64,000 nt of DNA from Alistipes montrealensis (GCF_018362775.1 NZ_JAGYXY010000001.1:1-64000), one strand, 5' to 3'. Numbered from the stretch's first letter, positions 43,807 through 54,441 are shown. A program made the numbers and translations. The notes: generated by a model not told the origin, from the sequence alone.

Positions 43807-45201
43807 TCAGAGCGTTTCCTGCTTGAGTTGTTCGACGAAATGGTCGATGCGGCGCAGTTGCTGCGGAATTTTGATCGACTGCGGGCAATGCGACACACAC
43901 TGGTCGCAGCCGATGCAATGGCTTGCCTGCCGAAGTTTGGGAACCGAACGGTCATACCCGACGAGGAACGCCCGCCGGGATGCCCGGTAAGCGGGGTCCT
44001 GCCGGTCCTTGGGAACGTTGCCCTCGTTCACGCAGCGGTTGTAGTGGGCGAAGATCGCCGGAATGTCGAGCCCATAGGGACAGGGCATGCAGTACTGACA
44101 TTCGGTGCAGGGCACGGTGGGGTATTTGAGCATCAGCTGCGCCGTATCCTCCAACAGTTCGAACTCCGCAGGGGTCAGGGGTTCCAGCGGCGAATAGGTG
44201 CGGATATTGTCCTGCAGGTGCTCCATGTAGGTCATACCGCTCAGCACGGTCAGCACCCCGGGATAGGACCCTGCATAACGGAATGCCCACGAAGCGGTGC
44301 TCAGCGTCGGGCGGCGCTCCTTGAGCCGCTCGACCAGGTGGTCGTTCAGCCGCGACAGACGGCCGCCGAGCAGGGGTTCCATGATGACGGCCGGAATGCC
44401 GCGCTTCTCCAACTCGCCGTAGAGGTACTCGGCATTGACGTTGCGGCCCGAAGCGTGCTTCCAGTCGACATAGTTCATCTGGATCTGCACGAAATCCCAC
44501 TTGATATCCATCGCCAGCAGGTGATCGAAAACCTTCTGGTCGCCGTGAAACGACCACCCGAGGTTGCGGATACGCCCGGCCTCACGCTCACGCAGGAGGA
44601 AATCGAGGACACCGCTGTCGACAAAGCGTTCGTTGAAGGTCTCGACACCCTTATCGCCGCCCACCGAGTGAAGCAGGTAGTAATCCAGGTAGTCCGTCTG
44701 CAAATCGCGGAGCGAACGCCGGTACATCTCCTTCGAATCCTTTAATATCTGAGCGGGAGACATTCCGCGCCCCGCCATGCGGTGATTGGACATCTTGGTG
44801 GCGATGAACACCTTGTCGCGCGGATGGCGTTTGAGGGCGATACCCGTCGATTTCTCGGAAAAACCCTGGATGTAGACGGGCGCCGTATCGAAATAGTTGA
44901 CTCCGTGGGCGATGGCGTAGTCGACGAGGTCGTTGACGGCCTCCTGGTCGATCGGGTTACCGTCGGCGGCAGGGGTTTCCAGCAGCGGCCAGCGCATACA
45001 CCCATAGCCCAGCAGCGATACCCGGTCGCCCGTCGAGGGGCATTCCCGGTAAGTCATCGCACCGGTCGGAACTTCGCCGACAGCGGCAGTCTTTTCCGAC
45101 GCACCTTTCGTTTTGCAGCCGTAAAGCCCGGCAGTCGCGGCGGCGGCGCCGACACCGAACGTTTTCAGGAATACCCGGCGGTCTATCTTTTTCTTTTCCA
45201 T
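43807..45201 (-). CDS. Exported aldo-keto reductase with C-terminal ferredoxin domain
   Basis: A 464-residue protein with a Tat signal (DRRVFLKTFGVG) ending in a lipobox-like GLYGC, then an aldo/keto-reductase barrel (SLLGYGCMRWPLLE, NYFDTAPVY, and NLGWSFHGD), then two iron-sulfur motifs, CTECQYCMPCP and CIGCDQCVSHCP. It probably works at the outer face of the inner membrane with electrons from the polyferredoxin encoded 12 bases upstream. The substrate is unknown. Confidence 0.88.
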   Translation of the reverse strand: MEKKKIDRRVFLKTFGVGAAAATAGLYGCKTKGASEKTAAVGEVPTGAMTYRECPSTGDRVSLLGYGCMRWPLLETPAADGNPIDQEAVNDLVDYAIAHGVNYFDTAPVYIQGFSEKSTGIALKRHPRDKVFIATKMSNHRMAGRGMSPAQILKDSKEMYRRSLRDLQTDYLDYYLLHSVGGDKGVETFNERFVDSGVLDFLLREREAGRIRNLGWSFHGDQKVFDHLLAMDIKWDFVQIQMNYVDWKHASGRNVNAEYLYGELEKRGIPAVIMEPLLGGRLSRLNDHLVERLKERRPTLSTASWAFRYAGSYPGVLTVLSGMTYMEHLQDNIRTYSPLEPLTPAEFELLEDTAQLMLKYPTVPCTECQYCMPCPYGLDIPAIFAHYNRCVNEGNVPKDRQDPAYRASRRAFLVGYDRSVPKLRQASHCIGCDQCVSHCPQSIKIPQQLRRIDHFVEQLKQETL

Positions 45202-45213
45202 GGATTGACGTTT

Positions 45214-46695
45214 TTAAACAGTTCTGTGGCGCTCGTGGCCTTCGACGTAAATGGCGCTGAACGGTCGCGCCGGACAGAGGTTTTCGCAGGCTCCGCAGCC
45301 GATGCAGCGCTCCTCGTTCACAGCGGGAATGCGCGGCGATTTCGGGTCGTCGGGGTCCCTGTGCACCATTTTGATCGCTCCGGCGGGACAATGCCGCGCG
45401 CAGTTGTTGCAGGTTACACCGTCGGTATTGACCACACAATTGGCCGCAATCCATACGGCGTGGCCGATCTGGATCGACGATTTTTCGGCCAGGTCGGTCA
45501 GGCGGATGGCATCCGTAGGGCATACTTCGGCACACTTGGCGCACTCCGGGCGGCAATAACCGCGCTCGAACGACATCTCGGGCTGCATCAGGGTCATCAG
45601 CTTACCCGACGGGCGCAGCACCTGGTTGGGACACACCGAGACGCAGAGCTGACAGCCCGTGCAATGGGCGTTGAAGTGGCGCAGGCTCCGCGCGCCCGGC
45701 GGCACGATGGGAGTAGCGCGGTTCGGAACCTTCTTGTCGACGATCACGGCCAGTCCGCCGTCGACCTTCTTCTCCTGCGCTCGGAGCGCGGAGTAGGCGA
45801 GTACGCCCGCCAGCCCCAGGAACTTACGGCGTGCGGCGTCGGTCTCCGGCTTCGGGGCCTCGGGAACTACGGGGGACTCCGATCGCCGCAGCGTATAGGT
45901 AATAGCCCCCTGGCGGCAGTTTTCGAGACAGTCCATGCAGGCCACGCAACGACTGTAATCGATCTTATGCGCCGCCGGGTCGATACACGACGCCTTGCAG
46001 TTGCGGGCGCAGAGTTTGCAGCCGTTACACTTCGACGTATCGAAACGCGGCTTGAACAGCGAGTAGCGGGAGAGGAATCCCAGCACCGTACCCACGGGAC
46101 AGATCGTATTGCAGTAAGTACGCCCGCTGCGCCAGGCAAGGATAAAGAGCACGACGAACGTTACGACGGCAACGAGGAACGTAGAGAGGCCCTTCATCCA
46201 CACATCGACCGAATAGAAAGCATAGCTGTCCATGCGTTCGGCGATGTATGCCAGCAGGTTGTTGCCCCACGCGTAGACCGGGGCCAGCAGGTTCGAAGCG
46301 ATGCGTCCATAGGCGCTGTAAGGCGCGAGCAGCGAACCGACGCCCGCGAGCATCGCTGCGATGAACACCACGAGCATCGCCCGGCGCAGCCAGGTGAGCG
46401 CCGGGGAGTAGCTGAAGCGGTTGCGATGCTTTTTGCGTTTCCCGGAGGCCCACGAAACGATGTCCTGCATCACGCCCAGCGGGCAGATGACCGAACAATA
46501 GATACGGCCGAAGAGAAGCGTCAGGATCACGAGGAAGGCCACGACGCCGACGTTGAGGGCCAGCAGGGCAGGCAGGAACTGGATTTTGGCCATCCAGCCG
46601 AACCACGCATGGAGCGTCCCGGTAAAATCGAGGAACAGCAGCGTGATCAGCACGAAGAATAGGGCCGCAGCCGCAATTCGGATTTTTCGTAACAT
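45214..46695 (-). CDS. Polyferredoxin membrane protein, NapH-NapG-like fusion
   Basis: A 493-residue protein. The first half resembles NapH/CcoG-type quinol-linked ferredoxins: about five membrane helices, paired CSVICPLG and CNTICPVG motifs, then CNGCKLCARNC and CVACMDCLENC clusters. At residues 289-294 comes RRKFLG followed by a short hydrophobic stretch, just like a Tat signal, and then four more cluster motifs (CTGCQLCVSVCP, CRPECAKCAEVCP, CNNCARHCP, CIGCGACENLCP) as in NapG. So it reads as NapH joined to NapG. It probably passes electrons from quinol to the exported aldo-keto reductase. Confidence 0.85.
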   Translation of the reverse strand: MLRKIRIAAAALFFVLITLLFLDFTGTLHAWFGWMAKIQFLPALLALNVGVVAFLVILTLLFGRIYCSVICPLGVMQDIVSWASGKRKKHRNRFSYSPALTWLRRAMLVVFIAAMLAGVGSLLAPYSAYGRIASNLLAPVYAWGNNLLAYIAERMDSYAFYSVDVWMKGLSTFLVAVVTFVVLFILAWRSGRTYCNTICPVGTVLGFLSRYSLFKPRFDTSKCNGCKLCARNCKASCIDPAAHKIDYSRCVACMDCLENCRQGAITYTLRRSESPVVPEAPKPETDAARRKFLGLAGVLAYSALRAQEKKVDGGLAVIVDKKVPNRATPIVPPGARSLRHFNAHCTGCQLCVSVCPNQVLRPSGKLMTLMQPEMSFERGYCRPECAKCAEVCPTDAIRLTDLAEKSSIQIGHAVWIAANCVVNTDGVTCNNCARHCPAGAIKMVHRDPDDPKSPRIPAVNEERCIGCGACENLCPARPFSAIYVEGHERHRTV

Positions 46696-46771
46696 AGATT
46701 AAGTCTGGTAGTTTATTATTGTCGTTCCGGATTCAACGCCGTTTGCCCATTCCGGCGCCGTTGATAAATCC

Positions 46772-46826
46772 GCCCCTCGCGGGGCTTTATTCATCCGGCA
46801 GCCGGCGTTTTCGCCGACCGCCGGAT
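46772..46826. terminator. Two tandem hairpins between the flavodoxin and polyferredoxin genes
   Basis: The first, seen in the minus direction, has 15-base arms at 46793-46807 and 46812-46826 with two mismatches and a 4-base loop. The second is GCCCC-TCGC-GGGGC at 46772-46785. No good T-run follows on the minus strand, so they may be processing or stabilising hairpins or a partial terminator. Confidence 0.55.
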
Positions 46827-46843
46827 ACTGGTTCCGTTATGCG

Positions 46844-47383
46844 TTACGCCCGCAGGCCCAGTTCGTAAGCCTCCTGCATCGCAGGCGAGGATTTGATCTC
46901 GCCCGCGTGCCAGGCTCCGACACCGTAGATAACGCCTTTCTCCTCAGGCCCTTCGAGGCAGTCGAGGAAGCCGCGGAAGCACTCCACCGTGCGCTGCATC
47001 ATGTCGATGCTCTCTTCGGCAGCCGTCAGGATGAAGTAAAACTCCTTGTCGTTCATCTCGGTATAGCGGGCGCAGGCGCGGTCGATCAGGGTCTTCATCT
47101 GCCCGCACACGGTGTAAAAATAGACCGGCGAGGCCATCACGATCACATCCGCTTCGACCATTTTTCCGACGACCTCAGCGGCATCGTCACGCTGCGGGCA
47201 GGGATGCTCGCCGTTATAACAGCGGTTGCAGCCCATACAATAGTTAATCGTCTTGTCTTTCAGGAATATCTTCTCGACCTCGAGGCCCGCCTCGCGGGCG
47301 CCCTCCATAAAGCGGTCGCACAGCAGGTCGGAATTTCCGCCGCGGCGCGGGCTGGAGGAGAGAATCAAAACTTTCTTTGCCAT
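46844..47383 (-). CDS. Flavodoxin-like NAD(P)H oxidoreductase
   Basis: A 179-residue FMN reductase-type protein: the FMN phosphate loop SSSPRRGGNSD is at residues 9-19, with CMGCNRCYNGEHPCP in the iron-sulfur-flavoprotein-like region and ASPVYFYTVCGQMKTLIDR in the flavin-binding strand. The four Cys may bind a cluster, though the spacing is not fully standard. It lies 6 bases after the aldo-keto reductase gene in the same redox operon. Confidence 0.87.
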   Translation of the reverse strand: MAKKVLILSSSPRRGGNSDLLCDRFMEGAREAGLEVEKIFLKDKTINYCMGCNRCYNGEHPCPQRDDAAEVVGKMVEADVIVMASPVYFYTVCGQMKTLIDRACARYTEMNDKEFYFILTAAEESIDMMQRTVECFRGFLDCLEGPEEKGVIYGVGAWHAGEIKSSPAMQEAYELGLRA

Positions 47384-47389
47384 ATTATC

Positions 47390-48244
<855 letters not shown>

Positions 48245-48247
48245 TCA

Positions 48248-49516
48248 TTATTCGGGTATAACTTCGTTCAGGCATGCAATGCCGTTCAGCGTGCGCGGAT
48301 AGCCGATGTAGGGCAGCAATTGGGTCACAACGGCCAGCAGGGTAGCCTTGTCGTTGCCGACGTTCACGTTTCCGGCGATATGCCCCCTGACCTGCGGCTC
48401 GCAGCCCCCGAGCGACACGAGCATCGAGAACGTCAGCAGTTCGCGCATCTTCACGTCCAGGCCCCGGCGGGTCAGAAAATCGCCGAAGCAGTTATCCGAC
48501 AGGTAACGCTGGATGTGCTTCTGGTTCTCCGGAGCCGTCCGGTGCATCCCTTCGATACGCCCCGCGCCGAAAATCGACTTCTGCACGGCCAGCCCCTTTT
48601 CGAAACGGTCCGCAGGCGTCGTCGTCGACTGTCCTTCGAGCGGCAGCGTCACGCCGTGCGCCGCCAATACCTCGTTGGTCAGGCCGATAAAATCGGCCAC
48701 ACGGGCCATACCGACGTAAGGAACAGCCTGATAAAGCACCTCTTTCACCTCGACCGGCGTAACGCCTGCCTGCAACGCACCTTCGAGCATCGTCCGATAG
48801 GCGGCCCGCCCCTGTGAGGCAATATTCGAGGCCAGGATGCACAGCAGACGCGTCCGGGTGTCGAGGTTCCCGTAATCCGGGACTTCGCCGAGCGCAAAGT
48901 TACCAAAAATTTCAAATAATTCGGGGTCCGCATCCCCAAGTTCCGGTATTCCGCCCCGAAACAATTCGGCCAAGCGGCGCCGGGCGTCTTCACCCAGGCG
49001 GGACGCCGGGGCCGGGGCGGAAGCCGTCGCTGCCGCATACTGCGCGTCGTCGACCGGTTCGAGCCATGTGTTCTCGTTGGTCTGCGGATTGCATTCGACG
49101 GCCAGATGCGAAAACCAACTGTCGGGAGCCGCACCGTGCCAGTGCACCGCGTCGGGCGCGATCTCCACAACGTCGCCCGGCAGCAGGACCCGGGCCGGCT
49201 CTCCCCGCTCCTGGTAATAACCCCGGCCGCCGACGGCAATCAGGAGCTGGCCGCCCGTATGGCTGTGCCAGTTGTTGCGGCATCCGGGCGAGAACGTGAC
49301 GTTCGACACGGGAACGTTCAGCGCCCTGTCGGTCGTCAGCGGAGCCAGCCAGGCCTGCCCGGTAAAATACTTCGAAAACCGTTCGGGGAGTTTCTCCCCC
49401 ACGGGAAAAGGACTGACTTTTTTTGCTTCTTCCATATTCTGTGCATTTAAGGATTGCAGAATTCCGCCCGAAAACAGGGCAGCGGCGGCCACGGCCGCAA
49501 TGAGGATTCGTTTCAT
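48248..49516 (-). CDS. Cupin and double carboxymuconolactone-decarboxylase-like protein
   Basis: A 422-residue exported protein. A signal peptide (AVAAAALFSGG to LNAQ) is followed by a cupin domain with NNWHSHTGGQLLI and the His of VHWHGAAPD, then two CMD/AhpD-like domains (about residues 185-290 and 310-420). The second has the segment LGGCEPQVRGHI with a single Cys, not the CxxC of AhpD peroxidases. It is the first gene of the redox operon. A minus-strand TATTTTTG box lies at 49543-49550. Function is unknown; relatives occur with aldo-keto reductases. Confidence 0.82.
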   Translation of the reverse strand: MKRILIAAVAAAALFSGGILQSLNAQNMEEAKKVSPFPVGEKLPERFSKYFTGQAWLAPLTTDRALNVPVSNVTFSPGCRNNWHSHTGGQLLIAVGGRGYYQERGEPARVLLPGDVVEIAPDAVHWHGAAPDSWFSHLAVECNPQTNENTWLEPVDDAQYAAATASAPAPASRLGEDARRRLAELFRGGIPELGDADPELFEIFGNFALGEVPDYGNLDTRTRLLCILASNIASQGRAAYRTMLEGALQAGVTPVEVKEVLYQAVPYVGMARVADFIGLTNEVLAAHGVTLPLEGQSTTTPADRFEKGLAVQKSIFGAGRIEGMHRTAPENQKHIQRYLSDNCFGDFLTRRGLDVKMRELLTFSMLVSLGGCEPQVRGHIAGNVNVGNDKATLLAVVTQLLPYIGYPRTLNGIACLNEVIPE

Positions 49517-49542
49517 CGGTTCAAAGGGATGGTTTCACGATG

Positions 49543-49550
49543 CAAAAATA
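49543..49550 (-). promoter_or_regulatory. -7 box of the redox operon
   Basis: CAAAAATA on the plus strand reads TATTTTTG on the minus strand, 26 bases before the ATG. The nearest TTTG partner is 15 bases away, too close for consensus. Confidence 0.45.
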
Positions 49551-49698
49551 GAACGTCTCCCGCAACAAATCCGTACCCGGATTACGGTTCCGCTTACCAT
49601 TATTACGCATTATGGGCCGGTTCTACGCACGACAGCGTAAAACCGGCCCAAGGACAGATCATCGAATCGGGCAGGGAGCAGGTATCCGGCCCGAAAGA

Positions 49699-49750
49699 AA
49701 AAGAGCCGCGCCTGCCTATGAAACGGGGCTTTTAGCCCCGCGGCCCTGAT
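49699..49750 (-). terminator. Likely terminator overlapping the gpmA 3' end
   Basis: GCCGCG at about 49705 pairs with CGCGGC at about 49738, with GGGGC/GCCCC nested inside. On the minus strand the stem is followed by TTTTTCTTTC. The stem includes the last codons of gpmA. Confidence 0.55.
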
Positions 49751-50483
49751 TGGCGACAGCCTCCATCAGTTTGGCGATTTCGGCCGGATCGCCCAGAAAA
49801 TAATCTTTGACATAACCCAGTCCTTCGTCGAACTCGAAAACATAGGGCACGGCGGTCGGAAGGTTGAACTCCGAGATGGCCTCGTCCGAGATGCCTTTCA
49901 GTTTCTTGATGATGCCCCGCAGGCTGTTGCCGTGGGCTACGACCAGCAGTTCGTCGTGCCGGAAGAGCGCAGGGAGTATTTCGCACTCCCAGTAGGGCAT
50001 CGTACGGGCCACGGTATCCTGCAAAGATTCGGTACGGGGCAGCGCCGCATCGGGAATCCCGGCGTAACGGGGATCGAGGCGCGGATTGCGGGGATCATCC
50101 TCGGCCAAAGGCGCAGGGGCCACGTCGTAACTGCGACGCCAGATGTGGACCTGCTCGTCACCGTATTTTTCGGCCGTTTCGCGTTTGTTCAATCCTTGCA
50201 GCATCCCGTAATGCTTTTCGTTCAGCCGCCAGTTTTTCGTCACCGGAATCCAATCCTGATCCATTTTGTCGAGCACGACATCGAGGGTCTTTACAGCCCG
50301 TTTTAAATAGGAAGTATAGGCGTGCCCGAAGCGAAAACCCTCCTTCCGGAGCGTCTCGCCGGCCTTGACGGCTTCGGCAACACCCTTTTCGCTCAGGTCC
50401 ACGTCGGTCCAGCCCGTAAACCGGTTTTCCTTGTTCCAAACGCTCTCGCCGTGGCGGAGCAAAACAATCTTTTTCATAGTCAT
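49716..50483 (-). CDS. gpmA: 2,3-bisphosphoglycerate-dependent phosphoglycerate mutase
   Basis: GpmA interconverts 3- and 2-phosphoglycerate in glycolysis. In the 255 residues the [19 protein letters not shown] motif carries the phospho-His, with the second His in [10 protein letters not shown] and the YDVAPAPL substrate segment. The ATG at 50483 overlaps the stop of ldhA as ATGA; an in-frame ATG two codons on is also possible. It is the last gene of the fbaB-ldhA-gpmA run. Confidence 0.94.
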   Translation of the reverse strand: MTMKKIVLLRHGESVWNKENRFTGWTDVDLSEKGVAEAVKAGETLRKEGFRFGHAYTSYLKRAVKTLDVVLDKMDQDWIPVTKNWRLNEKHYGMLQGLNKRETAEKYGDEQVHIWRRSYDVAPAPLAEDDPRNPRLDPRYAGIPDAALPRTESLQDTVARTMPYWECEILPALFRHDELLVVAHGNSLRGIIKKLKGISDEAISEFNLPTAVPYVFEFDEGLGYVKDYFLGDPAEIAKLMEAVANQGRGAKSPVS

Positions 50484-51496
50484 GCAGGTGTATTTTCCGG
50501 TTCGGCACGCACTTCGTTCTCCAGGTGGCGATGCTCGGCGAAATCTTTGATATTCTGCATCGTAGTGCGTGCTATATTATCCAATGCTTCACGTGTGAAG
50601 AATCCCTGGTGCGAAGTCACGATCACGTTGTTGAACGACAAGAGGCGAGCCAGCACGTCGTCGTCCATGATGCGGTCCGAAGTGTCCTCGTAGAAATACC
50701 CGGCCTCCTCCTCGTAAACGTCGAGCCCCGCGGCCCCGATCTTCTTCTCCTTCAGGCCGTCGATCAGCGCTTCGGTGTGGATCAACTGGCCGCGGCCCGT
50801 GTTGATGATGACCACACCCGGCTTCATGTGCGAAATAGCCACGTCGCCGATCATGTAGCGCGTCTGATCGGTCAGCGGACAGTGGAGCGAAATGATATCC
50901 GAACGGGCGTAAAGCTCGTCGAGCGGCACATAGGTGATTCCGGCCTGCGCGGCATATGCCTGATCGGGGAAAAGGTCGTTGGCCAGCACCTCCATCCCGA
51001 ACCCTTTGAGGATGCGGATCAGTTCGCGGGCGATCTTACCCGTACCGACGATACCCGCGGTCTTGCCGTACATGTCGAATCCCATCAGCCCGTGCAGCGA
51101 GAAGTTGCCGTCGCGCGTGCGCCAGTAGGCGCGGTGTATCTTGCGGTTGAGCGCCAGCATCAGCGCCACGGCGTGTTCCGCGACGGCATGCGGCGAATAG
51201 GCCGGAACCCGCACCACGGGAATGCCGTAACGGGCCGCAGCAGGCAGGTCGACGTTGTTGAAGCCCGCACAGCGCAGCGCGATCAGTTTCACGCCCATGC
51301 CGGCCAGTTGGCGGATGGTCTCGGCGTCGGCCGTGTCGTTGACGAAGATGCAGACCGCGTCGGAGCCTTGCGCAAGGGCCACGTTGTTGGCATTCAGATG
51401 GCTGCGATGGTAGCAGATGTCGAACCCGTAGGCGTCGCGGATGCGGTCGAACGACTCCCGGTCGTAGGGTTGCGTACCGAATAACGTTATTTTCAT
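50480..51496 (-). CDS. ldhA: D-lactate dehydrogenase (fermentative)
   Basis: A 338-residue NAD-dependent D-2-hydroxyacid dehydrogenase that reduces pyruvate to D-lactate. NAD-binding [11 protein letters not shown], the substrate Arg in [11 protein letters not shown], and the catalytic His in [12 protein letters not shown] are visible. [19 protein letters not shown] and NTGRGQLI mark the LdhA group. The gene lies 47 bases after fbaB and shares ATGA with gpmA. Confidence 0.93.
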   Translation of the reverse strand: MKITLFGTQPYDRESFDRIRDAYGFDICYHRSHLNANNVALAQGSDAVCIFVNDTADAETIRQLAGMGVKLIALRCAGFNNVDLPAAARYGIPVVRVPAYSPHAVAEHAVALMLALNRKIHRAYWRTRDGNFSLHGLMGFDMYGKTAGIVGTGKIARELIRILKGFGMEVLANDLFPDQAYAAQAGITYVPLDELYARSDIISLHCPLTDQTRYMIGDVAISHMKPGVVIINTGRGQLIHTEALIDGLKEKKIGAAGLDVYEEEAGYFYEDTSDRIMDDDVLARLLSFNNVIVTSHQGFFTREALDNIARTTMQNIKDFAEHRHLENEVRAEPENTPA

Positions 51497-51543
51497 AATT
51501 GCACTTTTTACCTTATACAGAAACGTTTCCAGACCTTCGGATA

Positions 51544-52596
51544 TTATGCGATCGTCACTTCGTCGTCGAGGTAAACGTCCTGGATGGCGTGCAGCAACGC
51601 AATACCGTCCTTCATCGGGCGCTGGAAGGCTTTACGGCCGCTGATCAGGCCCATGCCTCCGGCGCGTTTGTTGATCACGGCCGTCGTGACGGCCTCCTGC
51701 AGGTCCGAAGCGCCGCGCGACTCGCCGCCCGAGTTGATCAGTCCCACGCGGCCCATATAACCGTTGGCCACCTGATAGCGGCAAAGGTCGATAGGGTGGT
51801 CGGAGGTCAGTTCCGAGTAAACTTTGTCGCTGGTCTTGGCAAAGCCGATCGCCCTGAAACCGCCGTTGTTGGTCGGAAGTTTCTGCTTCACGATGTCGGC
51901 TTTGATCGTCACGCCCAGGTGATCGGCCTGTCCCGTAAGGTCGGCCGAGGCATGGTAGTCCACACCGTCCTTCCTGAAGCCCTCGTTGCGCAGGTAGCAC
52001 CACAGGATCGTCGCCATGCCCAGTTCGTGCGCCAAATCGAATGCCTGCGCAATCTCGACCAACTGGCGGCGGCTCTCCGCCGAACCGAAATAGATCGTGG
52101 CCCCAACGGCCTGCGCACCCATGTTCCAGGCGTCGCGCACCGTGCCGAACAACACCTGGTCGTAAGTGTTGGGGTAGGACAACAGTTCGTTATGGTTGAT
52201 CTTGACGATAAACGGAATCTTATGCGCATATTTGCGCGCCACGGCGCCCAGCACGCCGAAGGTCGAAGCGACAGCGTTGCAGCCGCCTTCGATGGCGAGT
52301 TTCACGATGTTCTCGGGATCGAAATAGGCCGGATTGGGTGCAAACGAAGCTCCCGCAGTGTGCTCGATACCCTGGTCTACGGGCAGGATCGAGACATAAC
52401 CCGTACCACCCAGCCGCCCGTTGGCCAGAATCCATTGCAGGCTGCCCAGCGTACGGATATTGCGGTCGGACGCGGTCCAGATGCGGTCCACAGTATCGGG
52501 TCCCGGCAGGTACAACGACTTCTTGTCGATGGTGCGACATACATGCGAGAGGTAATAGCCGGCCTCGCTCCCTAAAATTTCAACTGTCTTGCTCAT
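51544..52596 (-). CDS. fbaB: Class I fructose-bisphosphate aldolase
   Basis: A 350-residue DhnA/FbaB-type aldolase, which splits fructose 1,6-bisphosphate through a Schiff-base Lys without metal. [12 protein letters not shown] at the N-terminal third and [19 protein letters not shown] with the phosphate-binding region are typical; [11 protein letters not shown] is also conserved. It is the first gene of a glycolytic/fermentative cluster. No clear promoter box was seen in the short upstream gap. Confidence 0.93.
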   Translation of the reverse strand: MSKTVEILGSEAGYYLSHVCRTIDKKSLYLPGPDTVDRIWTASDRNIRTLGSLQWILANGRLGGTGYVSILPVDQGIEHTAGASFAPNPAYFDPENIVKLAIEGGCNAVASTFGVLGAVARKYAHKIPFIVKINHNELLSYPNTYDQVLFGTVRDAWNMGAQAVGATIYFGSAESRRQLVEIAQAFDLAHELGMATILWCYLRNEGFRKDGVDYHASADLTGQADHLGVTIKADIVKQKLPTNNGGFRAIGFAKTSDKVYSELTSDHPIDLCRYQVANGYMGRVGLINSGGESRGASDLQEAVTTAVINKRAGGMGLISGRKAFQRPMKDGIALLHAIQDVYLDDEVTIA

Positions 52597-52643
52597 ATTA
52601 TAATAGTTTCAATTTGTACCAACGTTCTTTTTGAATAGTATTA

Positions 52644-53525
52644 TCACGACAACTTATCCAAAAGCCGGGCCAAATAGCTCTCGGCCTGAGCAAGATCCCC
52701 TTTGTAAATGATATTCCTTTGTTTGTCGAGAATAAAAACCATAGGGAACCGTAAAATGCCCCATTCTTCTATAATTTCATCGTTGTTATCAAGTGACAAA
52801 GAAGGGAATTCATATGATCTCGTAGATAAAATTACGTAACCGATATTATATTTTTCATATTCAGTCCTGCAATGTACGGCATATATCCCAACACGATCTT
52901 CATCTTTGTATTTCTCATACATCTCCTGTAATTTGGGAAACTGTTCATAACATACGCGGCATGACGTATACCACATATCAAGAAGTAAGTACGCCTTGTC
53001 CAGCTCATTTAACGAAATATATTCCCCAGAATAATTTTGCATTTTAATTTCGCTTTTACATTCCTGATAGACATGCCCATTGATGGTCCCGTAATTCAAT
53101 TTATGTGTCCACATACCGTAACCGGATGTACTAATCCAAAGCGCACAGATTAGAGATAGTCCGACAAATATTATTTTATGCGTTATTTTGCGAACTTTAA
53201 AAAAGAAATAACCGACACCTATTCCCAACCACCATATTAACAAATTAAGGAATGAAATCATCGCATCCCCGAAATGTATAATCCGAAATGGGAGCTCCAA
53301 TATTGAAGCTCCCAACCATACCAACAAAACAATATATCCGGAGAATGTTGTATTTCTATATTTTTCTAATGCCAAGGTCGTTATTAAACCATAAACAATA
53401 AAACCAATAAATGACGAAAGAGGAAGTCCCGTAAGAGTCAATATTGAAATATATCCTCCTCGCAGCCAAGCAAGAAAAAGCGACCAAACAAAAGAAATCA
53501 AAAAAACTATACCCAACTTTTTCAT
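52644..53525 (-). CDS. Membrane protein with thioredoxin-like C-terminal domain
   Basis: A 293-residue protein with four or five hydrophobic segments in the first 140 residues, then a soluble TlpA/thioredoxin-like domain. The redox motif is CRVC in WYTSCRVCYEQFPKLQEMY, and the cis-Pro region is RFPMVFILD. The domain probably faces the periplasm and handles disulfides. The gene is clearly more AT-rich than both neighbours and belongs to no obvious operon, which suggests later acquisition. Domain assignment is from motif only. Confidence 0.72.
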   Translation of the reverse strand: MKKLGIVFLISFVWSLFLAWLRGGYISILTLTGLPLSSFIGFIVYGLITTLALEKYRNTTFSGYIVLLVWLGASILELPFRIIHFGDAMISFLNLLIWWLGIGVGYFFFKVRKITHKIIFVGLSLICALWISTSGYGMWTHKLNYGTINGHVYQECKSEIKMQNYSGEYISLNELDKAYLLLDMWYTSCRVCYEQFPKLQEMYEKYKDEDRVGIYAVHCRTEYEKYNIGYVILSTRSYEFPSLSLDNNDEIIEEWGILRFPMVFILDKQRNIIYKGDLAQAESYLARLLDKLS

Positions 53526-53592
53526 TTTTTCAATTCTATTAAATACGGTTCAACCTTATTCCCTATCTCAACATATATTTGATATACTGTTC

Positions 53593-54441
53593 CTACTTCT
53601 TGCCGTTCCGATACTCCGTCGGCGATTCCCCCGTGTGCTTCTTGAAAAAACGCCCGAGATAGGACTGGTCGGGGAATTTGAGCCGGTAGGCGATCTCCTG
53701 AACCGACAGGTCGGTCGACTGGAGCATCATCTTGATTTCGAGGACCACCGAACGGTCGATGAACTCCTTGGCCGAACTGCGTGCCACGGAGCGCACGATG
53801 GTAGAAAGGTAGCGGGTCGAGATGCAGAGTTTATCGGCGTAAAAGGCCACTTCGCGCTCCTGCGAGCTGTGGGCCTGAACAAGCGTTACGAAACGATGGA
53901 ACAATTCGGTTTGCCGCGTGGTCGTCTCCGGCCCGCGGTGCTGCCGGGCGGCAAAGCGCTGCATCTTGTCGAAACTCTCCAGCAAGAGGTTCTGCAGACG
54001 GTTTTTGATGATCGTATTGCGGAACACGTTGCCGCGGTCACGGTAGGTATAGGCCGCCATCTCGAACCAGATCGCAGCCCCCTCGACGACGCGGTGGGGC
54101 GGATAGGAGATCGGACGCTCACGCAACGCATGGAAAAACGAAGGTTCGAGACGAAAGGCCGCTTCGGCGAAAAGGTCCCGCGAAAAGGCACAGAAAGTCA
54201 TCTGAAAATCTTCCGTCCGGTCGGTGAGCATCAGGATCGAGCCGGGCAGCAGCAACACCATCGTATTGCGGCGCACATGCCCTCGGTATTGGTTGACCGT
54301 AGCATCCGCACTGCCGCTGCGGCAAAAAAGGATCGCACCTCCATCGGTACGGCAGGCGTAATTGCTGAAAAAGGCGAAATCGGATTCGCCGACGACAAAT
54401 TGCTCTTCGGAAGTAGTAATTATCGGATTAACCGGCGTCAT
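53593..54441 (-). CDS. AraC-family regulator divergent from the second RND pump
   Basis: A regulator of 282 residues with an N-terminal cupin-like sensing part and a C-terminal AraC double helix-turn-helix (STRYLSTIVRSVARSSAKEF and SVQEIAYRLKFPDQSYLGRFFKKHTGESPTEYR region). I start it at 54441 (MTPVNPII) because the longer frame runs through the promoter box (TATTTTTG, 54459-54466) and would begin inside the intergenic region. It probably controls the divergent efflux operon. Confidence 0.85.
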   Translation of the reverse strand: MTPVNPIITTSEEQFVVGESDFAFFSNYACRTDGGAILFCRSGSADATVNQYRGHVRRNTMVLLLPGSILMLTDRTEDFQMTFCAFSRDLFAEAAFRLEPSFFHALRERPISYPPHRVVEGAAIWFEMAAYTYRDRGNVFRNTIIKNRLQNLLLESFDKMQRFAARQHRGPETTTRQTELFHRFVTLVQAHSSQEREVAFYADKLCISTRYLSTIVRSVARSSAKEFIDRSVVLEIKMMLQSTDLSVQEIAYRLKFPDQSYLGRFFKKHTGESPTEYRNGKK

